64,000 nt of DNA from Verrucomicrobiota bacterium JB022 (GCA_030673845.1 JAUTCQ010000003.1:62001-126000); one strand, 5' to 3'. Positions 7,446-17,414 are shown, counted from the first letter of the stretch. A program made the numbers and translations. Notes: a model not told the origin generated them from the letters alone.

Positions 7446-10226
7446 CTACTCCTCTACGTGGATGCGCACGGTAGCCGGGGTCAGCCCGTCGGCCACGGCG
7501 CGGAGTTCGACCACGCCGGGTTCTCCGGTGCCTTGCACGATGACTTGAGCGAGGCCGTTGAAGACGCGACGCTGAGCGGGTGGGGCCGGCTCGATGATTT
7601 TCCACTGGGCCGGCTTCGTCTGCGCCAGCAGCTCTCGCGAGCGCCAGTCGCCGAAGGGCTGGGCGGCGATCTGCAGCACGTTGCCGGTCGGCTTCAGCTC
7701 CAGCGAATTGAGGGGCAAGGCGGCGGTCGCGGTCTTGGGATCCGCATGGTCGAAGAGCACCTTGCCGTTGAGCGTCACCCGCTGTTCCTGCCCGAGGGCC
7801 GAAAGCAGCAGCTGTACCTGAGCGCCTTTTGGGGCCTTGGGCCGGTCGAAGCGCACTTCGTAGACAACGGCGCTTTGGGTGTCCGCCGGGTTGGGGGCTT
7901 GCCAAGCGCCCAGGCTGCGGGTGGAGACGGTGGGGTTGAACTGCTCCGGCTCGTGCGAAGAGGGGTTGCCGTTGCCGACGCCCACGATCCGCCCCGGCCC
8001 GGTCAGGCTGAAGCGCACGAGGTGGTCCGCCGTCGGCACCAGGTAGCCATCGGCGGCATGCACGCCCACTGCGATCACGGCCGTAGCTTGCGGGTCGGCA
8101 GGCATCGTGAGCCGGTCGGCCAACAGCTTCACGGTGGCGGCTGGCCCGGTGGTGGGGCGGCGCTCTTCCATCGCCAACTTGCCGCCGTTGTAGCCGCGCA
8201 AGACCAGCTCGCCCGGCGCGTAGACGACGTTCCAGCTCAGGAAGCCGTTGCGCGGCATCGCCTGGCGGCCTTGGGACTCGCCGTTCACGAGCAGCTCGAC
8301 TTCGTCGCAGTTGCTGTAAGCGCTTATTTCGATGGTTTCACCCTCGCGCCCCGGCCAATTCCAGTGCGGGAAGACGTGCAGCACCGGCTCGTTTTGCCAC
8401 CATGCGCGCAGGTAATAAAAGCTGTCTTTGGGGAAGCCGCAGTTGTCGAGAATGCCGAACTGCGAGAGCACCGCCGGCCAGCCAAACGGCGTCGGCTCGC
8501 CCCGGTAATCGAAGCCCGTCCAGTAAAAGACGCCCGCCGCGTAGTCGCGCGCGGCATAGTGCTGCCAGCCAGTGATGGCGTTGCCGCCGGACGAGCCGTC
8601 TTCGCGCGGGGCCTGGTGGGCGAGGGCAGGGGCGTCGACGTAGATGCCGCGCGTGGCCTGGATCGTCGTTTCTTCGGTGCCGACGATGATTTGCTGCGGG
8701 TAATCGCGGTGCTGCCGGTCGGTGTCTCCATGCTTGATGTAGTTGACGCCCATCACGTCGACCACGGTGGAGATGCCGCCCCAACCGCCGCTGATGGCCG
8801 CCGTCACGCGTCGGGTCGGGTCGAGCCGCTGGACGAAGCGCTGCATCCGCTCGGTGACGCGGGCACCCTTTACATTGCCCTCGATCGCCCACTCTTCGTT
8901 CCCGATCGACCACAGGATCACGCTCGGGTGGTTGCGGTCGCGCAAGATCATGTGCCGCAGCTCGTCGAGGTGGTAATCGTTGATCCCCATCAAGCGGTTT
9001 TCGTCGATCACGAGCATGCCCAGCCGGTCGCAAGCCTCCAGCAGGGCCGGTGAGGCCGGGTGGTGCGACACGCGGTAGGCGTTGCTGCCCATCGCTTTAA
9101 GTTGGCGCAGTCGGTATTCCTGCAGGTCGTCGGTCAAAGCTGTGCCGACGCCCGCATGGTCCTGGTGATTGTTCGTCCCCTTCAGCTTCACGTGGCGCCC
9201 GTTGAGGAAGAAGCCCTCGTCGGGGTCGAAACGGATCTCACGAATGCCGAAGGGCGTGCGATAGCGGTCGATCTCTCCCCCGTCTCGGTCGGCCAAAACC
9301 GTGCGCAGCGTGTAGAGGTAGGGCGCGTCCAACTCCCAAAGACTCGCGTCGATCACGTTCAGGGCGTCGCTGACCGTGACGGTGCCGCCAGGATCAAGCG
9401 TCAAAGTGTCTGATTCGGTCGTCGAGACGACGTTCCCTTCTGCGTCGATCACCTGTTGATGAACTTGGAAGGTAGCGGTCTCGAAGCCCTCGTTTTGCAC
9501 CGTGGTTTCGACCGATACCGTAGCGTTTGCGCCTTCGATTTCGGTGGTGACGTAGGTGCCGTAGCGGGCGACGTGCAGCGGGGCCGTCTTGAGTAGGTAG
9601 ACGTGCCGGTAAATACCCGCGCCCTCGTAATACCAGCCCTCTTCCATCGAGGCGTCCGCACGCACCGCGACCACGTTGTCGCCGCCGTAGTTGAGGTATT
9701 CGGAGAGGTCGTAACTCTGGGAGAGGTAGCCGCTCGGCTCTTGGCCGACGAAGAAGCCGTTTACAAAGATGGCGGCGTCGCGGTAGATACCGTCGAATTC
9801 GACCCGGATCCGGCGGCCAAGATCACTCTCGGGCACGTGGAAAGTATGGCGATACCAGCCCACGCTGTTTTCCGGGAACCCTCGGCCCACTGCCTTAAAG
9901 CCGTGGCTTGGGCTGGCGTCGGGCGCGTAATCCAGCTCGGCCGCCCAGTCGTGGGGCAGGGTGATCTCGCGCCACCCTCGGTCGTCAAACGACGGTGCGG
10001 CAGGGCCGTCGCCGAATCCAGCCTTGGCGAGGTAAGAGAAGTAACCTTCGTTGAAGTCCCAGTCGGCGTCGGTCTCGGTGGCGTGTCCCAGCGCAAAACG
10101 CCACCCGTCGTTGATCTGGGTGCGTGTGCGGCTAGGTGAGTCGGGGTAGGTTTCGGTGGCGGCAGCCGCTCCAACGGAGGCGAGCAGCATGCACCATGGC
10201 AGGAGCCAACAGCTGTAATGCATCAT
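7446..10226 (-). CDS. Secreted glycoside hydrolase family 2 beta-galactosidase-like enzyme
   Basis: 926 aa with a signal peptide (MMHYSCWLLPWCMLLASVGAAAA). Order: GH2 sugar-binding jelly roll (~35-210, with GWYRHTFHVP and YYEGAGIYRHVYL), immunoglobulin-like domain (~215-320), and catalytic barrel with the acid/base Glu in SIGNEEW (~443) and a probable nucleophile Glu in GTEE (~518). A DUF4982-like domain (VELLVNGESQG) and an invasin/bacterial Ig-like domain (~715-790) follow, then a final sugar-binding-like module. This architecture is common in beta-galactosidases of plant-polysaccharide degraders. Likely substrate is galactan side chains of pectin, inferred from neighbours; glucuronidase or other GH2 activity cannot be excluded. 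Confidence 0.88.
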   Translation of the reverse strand: MMHYSCWLLPWCMLLASVGAAAATETYPDSPSRTRTQINDGWRFALGHATETDADWDFNEGYFSYLAKAGFGDGPAAPSFDDRGWREITLPHDWAAELDYAPDASPSHGFKAVGRGFPENSVGWYRHTFHVPESDLGRRIRVEFDGIYRDAAIFVNGFFVGQEPSGYLSQSYDLSEYLNYGGDNVVAVRADASMEEGWYYEGAGIYRHVYLLKTAPLHVARYGTYVTTEIEGANATVSVETTVQNEGFETATFQVHQQVIDAEGNVVSTTESDTLTLDPGGTVTVSDALNVIDASLWELDAPYLYTLRTVLADRDGGEIDRYRTPFGIREIRFDPDEGFFLNGRHVKLKGTNNHQDHAGVGTALTDDLQEYRLRQLKAMGSNAYRVSHHPASPALLEACDRLGMLVIDENRLMGINDYHLDELRHMILRDRNHPSVILWSIGNEEWAIEGNVKGARVTERMQRFVQRLDPTRRVTAAISGGWGGISTVVDVMGVNYIKHGDTDRQHRDYPQQIIVGTEETTIQATRGIYVDAPALAHQAPREDGSSGGNAITGWQHYAARDYAAGVFYWTGFDYRGEPTPFGWPAVLSQFGILDNCGFPKDSFYYLRAWWQNEPVLHVFPHWNWPGREGETIEISAYSNCDEVELLVNGESQGRQAMPRNGFLSWNVVYAPGELVLRGYNGGKLAMEERRPTTGPAATVKLLADRLTMPADPQATAVIAVGVHAADGYLVPTADHLVRFSLTGPGRIVGVGNGNPSSHEPEQFNPTVSTRSLGAWQAPNPADTQSAVVYEVRFDRPKAPKGAQVQLLLSALGQEQRVTLNGKVLFDHADPKTATAALPLNSLELKPTGNVLQIAAQPFGDWRSRELLAQTKPAQWKIIEPAPPAQRRVFNGLAQVIVQGTGEPGVVELRAVADGLTPATVRIHVEE

Positions 10227-10597
10227 TCATAAGGAGTTTGAGGCGGGGATGCCGTCAGTTTGGGAGATGCGGCTACGGTTCTCAATCACAATATGCAGAC
10301 AGCCTGATTTGTGCGTTAGGATATTTAGAGGATAAGATTCAGTCGCAAAATCGGTGAAATCGAGTCTCAATCGCCTTGACAGGGCCTAGTAGGGCTGCGA
10401 TCAAAGGCGCAGTAAATCCGCCTGGGAGCTGACTTTCGTTCCCTGCGCTTGTCTATCTCGTTGAGAGTCATCGACGCTATTACGCTGATTCCATTTTGGT
10501 TGGTCTATCTTGAGTAGCGTTGGTTTCTGGGCGGTTTTACCAGTTTTCTTCCCCAAGTAACCATGCCCGCCGCCGGGCTTTCGCAGAACCACAACCG
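10227..10597 (+). other. Intergenic region upstream of the TonB receptor, possible Fur-like sites
   Basis: 371 bp between divergent genes with no convincing ORF. Two related stretches stand out: TTGAGAGTCATCGA at 10461-10474 (+) and ATTGAGACTCGATT at 10359-10372 read on the minus strand. Both resemble half of the TGAGAATCATTCTCA-type Fur box. The match is loose. Iron control would fit the downstream receptor/PepSY pair. No riboswitch was recognised. Confidence 0.3.
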
Positions 10598-12592
10598 ATG
10601 AAACGCATCTCGTCCCTCTACCTCACGCTCTTGGCTGTTGGCAGCCTTGTTGTGCCGACCGCAGTCGCCCAAACCGCCTTTCAAGAAGAAGAGCCCGCCT
10701 TCGAGCTCGCTCCCTTTGCCGTAACGGCGGACGGCGCGCAAAGCGTGCTCTTCATTACCAGCCGCGACCTCAACGAGCGCCAGGCCAGCGACCTCGAAGA
10801 CACCTTGTCGATCGACCCCAGCGTGACCGTGGGCGGCTCGACCGCCATCGCGCAAAAGATCTACGTGCGCAACCTCGGTGAGGGCCTGATCAACGTCTCG
10901 GTCGACGGCGCCACGCAGTCGGGCTCGCTCTTTCACCACACCGGCCGCATCGCCATCGAGCCCGAGCTGCTGAAGCAAGTCGAAGTGCAGCCCGGCGTGG
11001 GCAACGCGACCGACGGCCCTGGCGCGCTCGGCGGCGCGATCCGCTTTGTGACCAAAGACCCGGAAGACATGCTGGCAGACGGCCAGACGGTGGGTGCGCA
11101 GACCAAATACACCTATTTCAGCAATACCGACGGCCACAAGGGCAGCGTGATCGGCTATGGCCGGTTGAGCGATGGCTGGAGCATCCTCGCCAGCTACGTC
11201 GGCTCCGAGCATGAAGAGATCGAAGACGGCGACGGCAACGAGCTGGCGGGCTCCGGCTCGCGTCAGGACGTGATAATGACCAAGGTGGTTGGCCACTTCG
11301 GCGACGGCCACACCGTGCGCGCCAGCTTCGAACATCTGGACGAGGAAGGCGAGAAGCTCCGCCGCCCCGAATGGGCTCCCAGCCCCGGCAACCCGTCCTA
11401 CCCGATGGAATCCGAGCGCAAGACGGGCACTGTCGGCTACAGCTTTGATCCCGCCTCCATCGAGTGGATCGACCTCGAGTTTACCGCCAGCTACACCACC
11501 GCCGAACTCATGCAAAACGGGTCTTATGGCCCGTACGAAGGTAAAGTGGAAGGGCTGCAGTTCGACCTCCGGAACCATCAGGAAGTCGGCATCACCAAGG
11601 TGACTTACGGCATCGACTACCGACGTGACGAAGTGGAAGCAGGTTCGGTTGGCAGCTCGGTCCGCGAAACCGAGAGGGGTAACGTGACGGGCCTCTTTGC
11701 CCAAAGCGAGTTTGACTTCACCGAAGCCTTCACCCTGACCGGCGGTGCGCGCCTCGATTATTACAGATTGAAGGACCGTCAGGACCAACGCTTTACGGAC
11801 AACGGCTTTAGCCCCAACATCGGCGCGATTTACCGGCTGACGCCCGAGCTGAGCATCAACGCCAGCGCCGCGACCGCTTTCCGTGGCCCGGATGTAGCCG
11901 ACGCCTTCCGTGTCGACATTGCAGACAACGACCCGGATCTCGAAGCCGAAAAGGCCCGCAACTACGAGCTGCGCCTGATGTACGAGCAGGGCGGCCTGCT
12001 GCTCGAAGGCGGCGTCTACCGCAATGAGATCCACGACGTCATCACCAACACGACACCGTGGGACCGCCACTATCTTAACGCTGGCGATGTCGAGACCGAT
12101 GGTGTCTTTGTGCGTGCCGTCTACAGCACTGAGCGCTACAACCTGAGCCTGCAATACAACCACGCCGACACCACCATTAACGGCCAGACGGCGACGCGCT
12201 ACCAATACAGCTCGCTCGTCTCCCGGATCGGCGATACCTGGGTGGCCGACGCCACCTGGCGCCCGCTCGACCAGCTCGATGTGGGCTGGAACGTGCGCTA
12301 CGTGCAGGGCCTAGACGATATCTCGATTCCCGAATCCATCACCGGCGGAGTTCCGGGTGTATCTATCGACAAGCCTGGCTACGTAACTCACGACTTCTTC
12401 CTGCGCTGGCGCCCGGAATTCTTCGAATACCTCACGCTCAACCTTACGGTGAAGAATATCTTCGACAAGCAATACCTCAGCCACGGCAGTGTGGAAGATA
12501 TGCGGAACATGCCCGGAACCGGTTGGGAATCCACGGTGGGCGCACCGGAGCAAGGCCGCGACATCCGCCTCTCCGCTACCCTCCGCTTCTAG
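10598..12592 (+). CDS. TonB-dependent outer-membrane receptor, probably siderophore/iron
   Basis: 664 aa with signal peptide MKRISSLYLTLLAVGSLVVPTAVAQ. Plug domain at ~30-165 (LEDTLSIDPSVTVGG, GALGGAIRFVTKDP), then the beta barrel, ending in a terminal Phe (DIRLSATLRF) as usual for outer-membrane barrels. Start at 10598 is chosen because the signal peptide begins there. The PepSY-domain gene begins 6 nt after the stop codon, and this receptor-PepSY pairing is a recurrent arrangement in siderophore or heme uptake. Energy would come from TonB with ExbB/ExbD, a candidate pair of which lies at 27.4-28.4 kb. Confidence 0.88.
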   Translation: MKRISSLYLTLLAVGSLVVPTAVAQTAFQEEEPAFELAPFAVTADGAQSVLFITSRDLNERQASDLEDTLSIDPSVTVGGSTAIAQKIYVRNLGEGLINVSVDGATQSGSLFHHTGRIAIEPELLKQVEVQPGVGNATDGPGALGGAIRFVTKDPEDMLADGQTVGAQTKYTYFSNTDGHKGSVIGYGRLSDGWSILASYVGSEHEEIEDGDGNELAGSGSRQDVIMTKVVGHFGDGHTVRASFEHLDEEGEKLRRPEWAPSPGNPSYPMESERKTGTVGYSFDPASIEWIDLEFTASYTTAELMQNGSYGPYEGKVEGLQFDLRNHQEVGITKVTYGIDYRRDEVEAGSVGSSVRETERGNVTGLFAQSEFDFTEAFTLTGGARLDYYRLKDRQDQRFTDNGFSPNIGAIYRLTPELSINASAATAFRGPDVADAFRVDIADNDPDLEAEKARNYELRLMYEQGGLLLEGGVYRNEIHDVITNTTPWDRHYLNAGDVETDGVFVRAVYSTERYNLSLQYNHADTTINGQTATRYQYSSLVSRIGDTWVADATWRPLDQLDVGWNVRYVQGLDDISIPESITGGVPGVSIDKPGYVTHDFFLRWRPEFFEYLTLNLTVKNIFDKQYLSHGSVEDMRNMPGTGWESTVGAPEQGRDIRLSATLRF

Positions 12593-12597
12593 TTCCG

Positions 12598-13809
12598 ATG
12601 AGTCAGCCCCAGCCAGCCAAGGCGGCGCGCCGCCCCTTCTCGTTTCGCCGCCTGATCTTCTGGGGCCACCTCATCCTGGGCATCGTCACCGGGGTCGTCG
12701 TCTTTATTATGTCGGCCACCGGGATTGCGATCGCCTTCGAAGAAGAAATGCTCGCCTGGGCCGATCGTGAAGTGAGCCACGTCTCGCCACCGGCGGAAGC
12801 TGCGGCCCGCCTGCCGGTCGAGGCCCTCGTTGAGCGCGTAACGGCGGCGCACCCGGACTTTGTGCCGACGAGCATCACCGTTTTCAGCGAGCCCGACCAT
12901 GCCCACGCCTTCTACGCAGGTCGCGAAGGGCCGCTCTACGTCAACCCCTACACCGGGGAGACGCGCGAGAGCGAGGCGCACGACCTCCACCACTTCATCC
13001 ATTACATGGAAGAGTGGCACCGCTGGCTGGCGATGGAGGGCGACGCCTTCCCTGTCGGTCGCATGATCACCGGCGTGGCCAACATTGGCTTCCTGCTGCT
13101 CTGCATCAGCGGGCTCTACCTGTGGTTACCGCGCCGCTGGAGCTGGCGGGCGCTGCGGCCCATCCTGTGGTTCGTCAAAGGCTACAAAGGCAAGGCGCGC
13201 GACTACAACTGGCACAACGTGCTCGGCTTTTGGAGCCTGCCCGTGCTCGTCGTGCTCGCCGCCACCGCCGTCGTCATCTCGTTCCGGTGGGGGCACAACC
13301 TGCCGTTCCAGCTCGCCGGCGAGACGCCGCCCGAGGCCCGCAACTACGGCATGATGCGCACCCCACCCGCCGAGGTCCCGACTCCGCCCGAAGGTGCCCA
13401 ACGCGTGCCGCTCGACGTGGCGCTGACAGAGGTGAGCAATGCCTACCCCGAGTGGGTCAATATCGGGCTTGAGCTGCCCACCCCCGAGCAACTGGCCGCC
13501 GAGACGCCCGACCCGCTCCACCTTGGCGTAACGGTGCCGGATTATATGCCCAGCCGGGCTTACATCCCGATCGAGTCGGACCCTTTTACCGGCACGATCC
13601 TCAAGACGACGCATTTCGAGACCCGCAGCCCCGGCCTGCAAGCCCGCGTCTGGATCCGCTTTCTGCACACCGGCGGGGCCTTCGGCTTCTGGGGCAAGCT
13701 GATCGCCTCCATCGCCTGCCTCGCCTCTCTGGTGCTTGTCTACACCGGCTTCGCCCTCACCTGGCGCCGCTGGCTCCGCAGCCAGAAGAAGAAGGCGAAG
13801 ACGGCGTAA
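12598..13809 (+). CDS. PepSY-associated transmembrane protein
   Basis: 403 aa inner-membrane protein of the PepSY_TM family. Four hydrophobic segments: ~22-50 (HLILGIVTGVVVFIMSATGI), ~155-180 (GVANIGFLLLCISGLYLWLP), ~212-232 and ~365-392. A large periplasmic loop carries PepSY-like sequence (VEALVERVTAAHPDF, YVNPYTGE). Members act with TonB receptors, with proposed reductive release of iron from siderophores. The gene starts 6 nt after the receptor stop codon, a clear operon. The RRWSWRAL and WRRWL segments fit positive-inside topology. Confidence 0.87.
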   Translation: MSQPQPAKAARRPFSFRRLIFWGHLILGIVTGVVVFIMSATGIAIAFEEEMLAWADREVSHVSPPAEAAARLPVEALVERVTAAHPDFVPTSITVFSEPDHAHAFYAGREGPLYVNPYTGETRESEAHDLHHFIHYMEEWHRWLAMEGDAFPVGRMITGVANIGFLLLCISGLYLWLPRRWSWRALRPILWFVKGYKGKARDYNWHNVLGFWSLPVLVVLAATAVVISFRWGHNLPFQLAGETPPEARNYGMMRTPPAEVPTPPEGAQRVPLDVALTEVSNAYPEWVNIGLELPTPEQLAAETPDPLHLGVTVPDYMPSRAYIPIESDPFTGTILKTTHFETRSPGLQARVWIRFLHTGGAFGFWGKLIASIACLASLVLVYTGFALTWRRWLRSQKKKAKTA

Positions 13810-14049
13810 GGGAAGAGGAGGGATGCCGTGCGGATCAACGATGTGACCGACGCTTCCGTTGTCGCCCGAAATAATGAGGCGTAAGGAACCTGGGTGATGC
13901 ACCGTTCTTTGACGTTCCCATCTGCCTGCCGGGAGTGACCTCGCTCTCTTCCGGTCACGTTTGATGGATGCCGGAAACGGAGAGAGCCATGGCAAGGCGG
14001 GGGGCTGGAGAATGAGCATTGCATCTGCAACCTCAACCCCCCGTTACCC

Positions 14050-14940
14050 ATGTTACGATTCCTCCCGATCGCACTCCTGTGCCTCGCATCGGTGGTCCAC
14101 GCGGCAACCCGCTATGTGCCCTCCCAATATTCGACCATCCAGGCCGCTGTAAATGCCTCCGGTTCGGGCGACACCATTCAGATCGCCAACGGCACTTACT
14201 ACGAGCAAGTCAACATCCCGAGCAGCAAGTCCAACCTGAGTCTGGTGGGCGAGACGCAGACTGGCGTCAAGCTGAGCGTGGGCAGTGCCTCGCAGACGGC
14301 TCTCACGGTCAATGGGACCGACATCACCGTCAGCTACATGACGATCGAGAACACTGCCGGTCAAACCGCAGGCCCCGCCAATGCCGTGCGCGTCAACAGC
14401 CAGCGCGTCCAGTTTCACCGCTGTTATATCCTCGGCTGGCAGGATACCTTCGCTATCTGGAACAACGCCCTTGTCTACTGCAGCCTCAGTGAGATCCGGG
14501 GAAGTGTCGACTTCATCTACAGCGGCGGCACCGCCTTCTTCTACTCGTGCAATATCAAGCAGATCCGCAGCTCTGGCGGGGTGATCGCCGCCCCCAGCAC
14601 CCCGCAAAACGTGCCCTACGGCTTCGTCTTCTACCGCTGCAAGATCAACCGGTCCAGCAATGTGCCCGACGACAGCAGCACGCTCATGCGCCCCTGGCGT
14701 GAGTTCGGCCAGACGGCCTTTATCGACTGCACGCTGGAGGATCATATTACTGATGTGGCCTGGAGCCCTTGGGATGGCCGCGAAGCAACCTGCCGCGCTG
14801 CCGAATATGGCAGTAAAACGCCCTCCGGGGCCAGCATCAGCCTCACCCCGCGCGCCTGGTGGGTCGTGCGCCTTACCTCCTCCCAAGCCGCAACTTATTC
14901 AGAGAGCAACGTGCTCGGCGGCTGGAACCCGCCCCTCTGA
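14050..14940 (+). CDS. Secreted pectinesterase (carbohydrate esterase family 8)
   Basis: 296 aa with signal peptide MLRFLPIALLCLASVVHA. Removes methyl esters from homogalacturonan so that pectate lyases can act. CE8 signatures are all present: GWQDT (~129-133) and GSVDFIYSG (~152-160) carrying the two catalytic Asp, and the substrate-binding Arg in LMRPWREFG (~214). The length is that of a minimal single-domain CE8 enzyme. The 240-bp gap upstream holds a GTGACC/GGTCAC inverted repeat (13935-13958) but no clear promoter. A strong terminator follows. Confidence 0.92.
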   Translation: MLRFLPIALLCLASVVHAATRYVPSQYSTIQAAVNASGSGDTIQIANGTYYEQVNIPSSKSNLSLVGETQTGVKLSVGSASQTALTVNGTDITVSYMTIENTAGQTAGPANAVRVNSQRVQFHRCYILGWQDTFAIWNNALVYCSLSEIRGSVDFIYSGGTAFFYSCNIKQIRSSGGVIAAPSTPQNVPYGFVFYRCKINRSSNVPDDSSTLMRPWREFGQTAFIDCTLEDHITDVAWSPWDGREATCRAAEYGSKTPSGASISLTPRAWWVVRLTSSQAATYSESNVLGGWNPPL

Positions 14941-14984
14941 TTGGCCCCTGCGCTTTCTCAAGCAAAGACTACAGAACTCAGGCT

Positions 14985-15020
14985 ACGGCGCGACCTTCCC
15001 AACGGTCGCGCCGTTTTTTT
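14985..15020 (+). terminator. Rho-independent terminator
   Basis: Perfect 11-bp stem ACGGCGCGACC (14985-14995) / GGTCGCGCCGT (15004-15014) with an 8-nt loop, followed by a T-run. Ends the pectinesterase transcript; it may also serve the convergent serine hydrolase. Confidence 0.9.
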
Positions 15021-15048
15021 GCTTTGATCACCGCCCCGCACTTAGGCG

Positions 15049-16581
15049 TCAGCTGTATTGGCAGCTTTCGAGGTAGTGTTCGTGGGAGGGGGAGGCGGAG
15101 GTCTCGTTGCGGGAATTCTGGTGGTGAGGGCGGCTGTGGAAGATCGCCAGGAGGCCGAGCGCCGAGAGCAGACCTGCGACAATCGAGGCGAGTATGACCA
15201 AGTCTGGCGCGGTCAAAGCCAGGGTGCGCAGGGGGATCTGCAGGCGGTGCAGCGCGGTGGGGATGAGGGCGAGGCCGCTGGCGAGGGTCAACGTGCCGCC
15301 TACATTCCACCAAGGGCTGAAGGCGTGGCGCGGGGCATGTCGTAGATGCCTCGCCAGCCCGGCTAGAAGCGCCGCGAGCGCTGCGACGATGGCCGAGCCG
15401 TAGAGCCACACCGGGTGCCACGAAGCTTCCACCGGAGGCGGTGTCTCGCCGAGCAGCAGCGCTTCGATGCCCAGTGCGAGGGCATGGAGCTGGTCGGCTT
15501 CGAGCGGGTGGCTGCGGTTGGCGAGCAGTGCGAAGCCCCAGCCGCTCTCGGGCAGCAGAAACACTTCCGAGTGGAAATCGGCCGTGCTGCCGGCGTGCCA
15601 GATGCGGGTGAGGTTGTCGCGCGTGCTGCCGATGCGCCAGCCAAAGCCGTAGGCCCCGAGGTCGCTGGCGGGGGCGAGCGGGTCGAGATACCATTGCGTC
15701 TCACGCTCGGGCAAGGCGGCACCCGGGCGCTGGAGCGCGCTGAGGAAGCGGCCCATGTCTTCCGCGCTCGCTGCGATGTAGCCGTAGGGCGCGCCCGCCG
15801 TGTCGTAGGGCAGGCCGCTGCGGAAGGGCACGCCCCACCACGCGCGGTAGCCGGGTTGCCAGCCGGCGGCGAGGGCCGCAGCCTCGGAAGCGGCCGCGTG
15901 TTCCATGCCCAACGGCCCAAACACGCGGGCCTGCAGGAAATCCGCGAACGTCTGCCCCGACACCCGCTCAATGATGGCCCCGAGCAGCGCGTAATTGGCG
16001 GCGCTGTATTGATAGGCCGCACCCGGTTGGGCGATCAGGGATTCGTGGGCGAGGCGGGTCAGGCTGTGCTGGAGCGCCTGCGGGTCGTTCTCGGCGTGGT
16101 CGGCGAGGTGCAGGCCGCTTTCGGTGCTGATGCCGCTGTGGTGGGCGAGTAGCTGCCATACGGTAATCTTCGATGCGCGGCGGCTCGCCATCGTAAATTC
16201 GGGCAGGTAGGTCGACACGGGGGCATCGAGCTGCACCTTGCCTTCGTGGATCAGGATCATGATTGCGTAGGCCGTCAGCGCCTTGCTGTTGGAGCCGATG
16301 AGGAAGGGCGTTTGCGGAGTCACCGGGGTCGGTGCGCCGCCGGTTTCGCCCCAGCTTTGCAGGTGTGCGATGTCGCCCTCGTGGACGATTGCGAGTGAAG
16401 CGCCGGGGACGCCGAACTCGTCCAGCGCTTGCTCCACGTATTGGCTGACGCGGGCGAGGTCGGTCGCAGGTTCGGCGGCGGAAAGAGAACGAGGTGAAAA
16501 GAGCCAGCTAAAGAGCAGCAGAAGCAGGGCGCAGCAGGAGGAAGCAGCAGGACAGCCGTTTGAGACGTGCATGCTTGGCAC
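15049..16581 (-). CDS. Serine hydrolase, beta-lactamase/D-Ala-D-Ala carboxypeptidase type, membrane-anchored
   Basis: 510 aa. N-terminal signal/anchor (CCALLLLLFSWLF), then a class C beta-lactamase-like domain with the S-x-x-K motif SNSK (~95-98), the Tyr-x-Asn motif in YSAANY (~193) and HAG (near 330) in place of the KTG triad. The C-terminal ~120 residues hold three hydrophobic helices. This matches the beta-lactamase-related family that includes DD-peptidases and esterases; actual substrate unknown. Resistance is not implied. Transcribed alone toward the pectinesterase terminator. Confidence 0.85.
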   Translation of the reverse strand: MPSMHVSNGCPAASSCCALLLLLFSWLFSPRSLSAAEPATDLARVSQYVEQALDEFGVPGASLAIVHEGDIAHLQSWGETGGAPTPVTPQTPFLIGSNSKALTAYAIMILIHEGKVQLDAPVSTYLPEFTMASRRASKITVWQLLAHHSGISTESGLHLADHAENDPQALQHSLTRLAHESLIAQPGAAYQYSAANYALLGAIIERVSGQTFADFLQARVFGPLGMEHAAASEAAALAAGWQPGYRAWWGVPFRSGLPYDTAGAPYGYIAASAEDMGRFLSALQRPGAALPERETQWYLDPLAPASDLGAYGFGWRIGSTRDNLTRIWHAGSTADFHSEVFLLPESGWGFALLANRSHPLEADQLHALALGIEALLLGETPPPVEASWHPVWLYGSAIVAALAALLAGLARHLRHAPRHAFSPWWNVGGTLTLASGLALIPTALHRLQIPLRTLALTAPDLVILASIVAGLLSALGLLAIFHSRPHHQNSRNETSASPSHEHYLESCQYS

Positions 16582-16814
16582 TTAACAAAGTCCGCGCCAA
16601 GGCGGCGGTCTGATGTTGCAAGTGTCTTTATATAAGCCGGAAACAAAATTGGATAGTTTGTTTATTCGGCGTGAGGCGCCACCTGCTGGCGATTGCCGCC
16701 AGTTCGGGTCTGGTGGATTTCACCACGGTGCCGATTCCAAAACCGACCCAAAGTTACCATGTCGCGTGGTTCGTTCCCGCTTGCGACCACAAGTTTGGGC
16801 GGCAGAATAAGGCC

Positions 16815-17414
16815 ATGACTCCCATCTTGATTGTTTTGCTCGTTTTGGCGGTTGTCGTGGTGGTGGCGGTGCTCTGGGCCATTGGGGTTTATAACGGCCT
16901 GGTGGCGTTGCGAAACCGTTTCAAGAACGCCTTTGCGCAGATCGACGTGCAGTTGAAGCGCCGTTACGATCTGATCCCCAACCTCGTCGAGACGGCGAAG
17001 GGCTACCTGAAGCACGAGCGCGAGACGCTGGAGGCTGTCATGCAGGCGCGCAGTGCGGCGACTGCTGCACAATCGGCTGCCGTGGCCGCGCCGGGAGACC
17101 CGCAGGCGATGGGCCAGCTAATGCAGGCCGAGGGCGCGCTGACGGGTGCGTTGGGCCGCTTTTATGCGGTGTCCGAAGCTTATCCCGAGCTGAAGGCCAA
17201 CCAGAACATGATGCAGCTGACGGAGGAGTTGACCTCGACGGAGAACAAGATCGCCTTTGCCCGTCAGGCTTACAACGACGCGGTGATGCGCTACAACACC
17301 GAGCGCGAGCAATTCCCCGCCGTGGTCTTTGCCGGCATGTTCAACTTTGGCGAGGCTCGCCTCTTCGAGGTGAAGGTGGAGAGCGAGCGCGAGGCCCCCA
17401 AGGTCAGCTTCTAA
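16815..17414 (+). CDS. lemA: LemA family protein
   Basis: 199 aa. One N-terminal transmembrane helix (ILIVLLVLAVVVVVAVLWAIG), then the LemA signature: YNGLVALRNRFKNAFAQIDVQLKRRYDLIPNLVETAKGYLKHE, a long helical core, and a C-terminal FPAVVFAGMFNF. Start chosen at the ATG before the membrane helix (16815). The M48 peptidase gene follows after 22 nt. LemA next to an M48/HtpX-type protease is a common pairing linked to membrane protein quality control; the molecular role of LemA is not established. Confidence 0.93.
   Translation: MTPILIVLLVLAVVVVVAVLWAIGVYNGLVALRNRFKNAFAQIDVQLKRRYDLIPNLVETAKGYLKHERETLEAVMQARSAATAAQSAAVAAPGDPQAMGQLMQAEGALTGALGRFYAVSEAYPELKANQNMMQLTEELTSTENKIAFARQAYNDAVMRYNTEREQFPAVVFAGMFNFGEARLFEVKVESEREAPKVSF

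Noticed and set aside
13935-13958. GTGACC/GGTCAC inverted repeat before the pectinesterase as an operator or riboswitch
   Set aside because: Arms are only 6 bp with a 12-nt spacer, within chance expectation for GC-rich DNA, and no conserved riboswitch core is present.
15049-16581. Serine hydrolase as an antibiotic-resistance beta-lactamase
   Set aside because: The C-terminal membrane helices and HAG in place of KTG point to the broad beta-lactamase-related peptidase/esterase family; resistance cannot be inferred.
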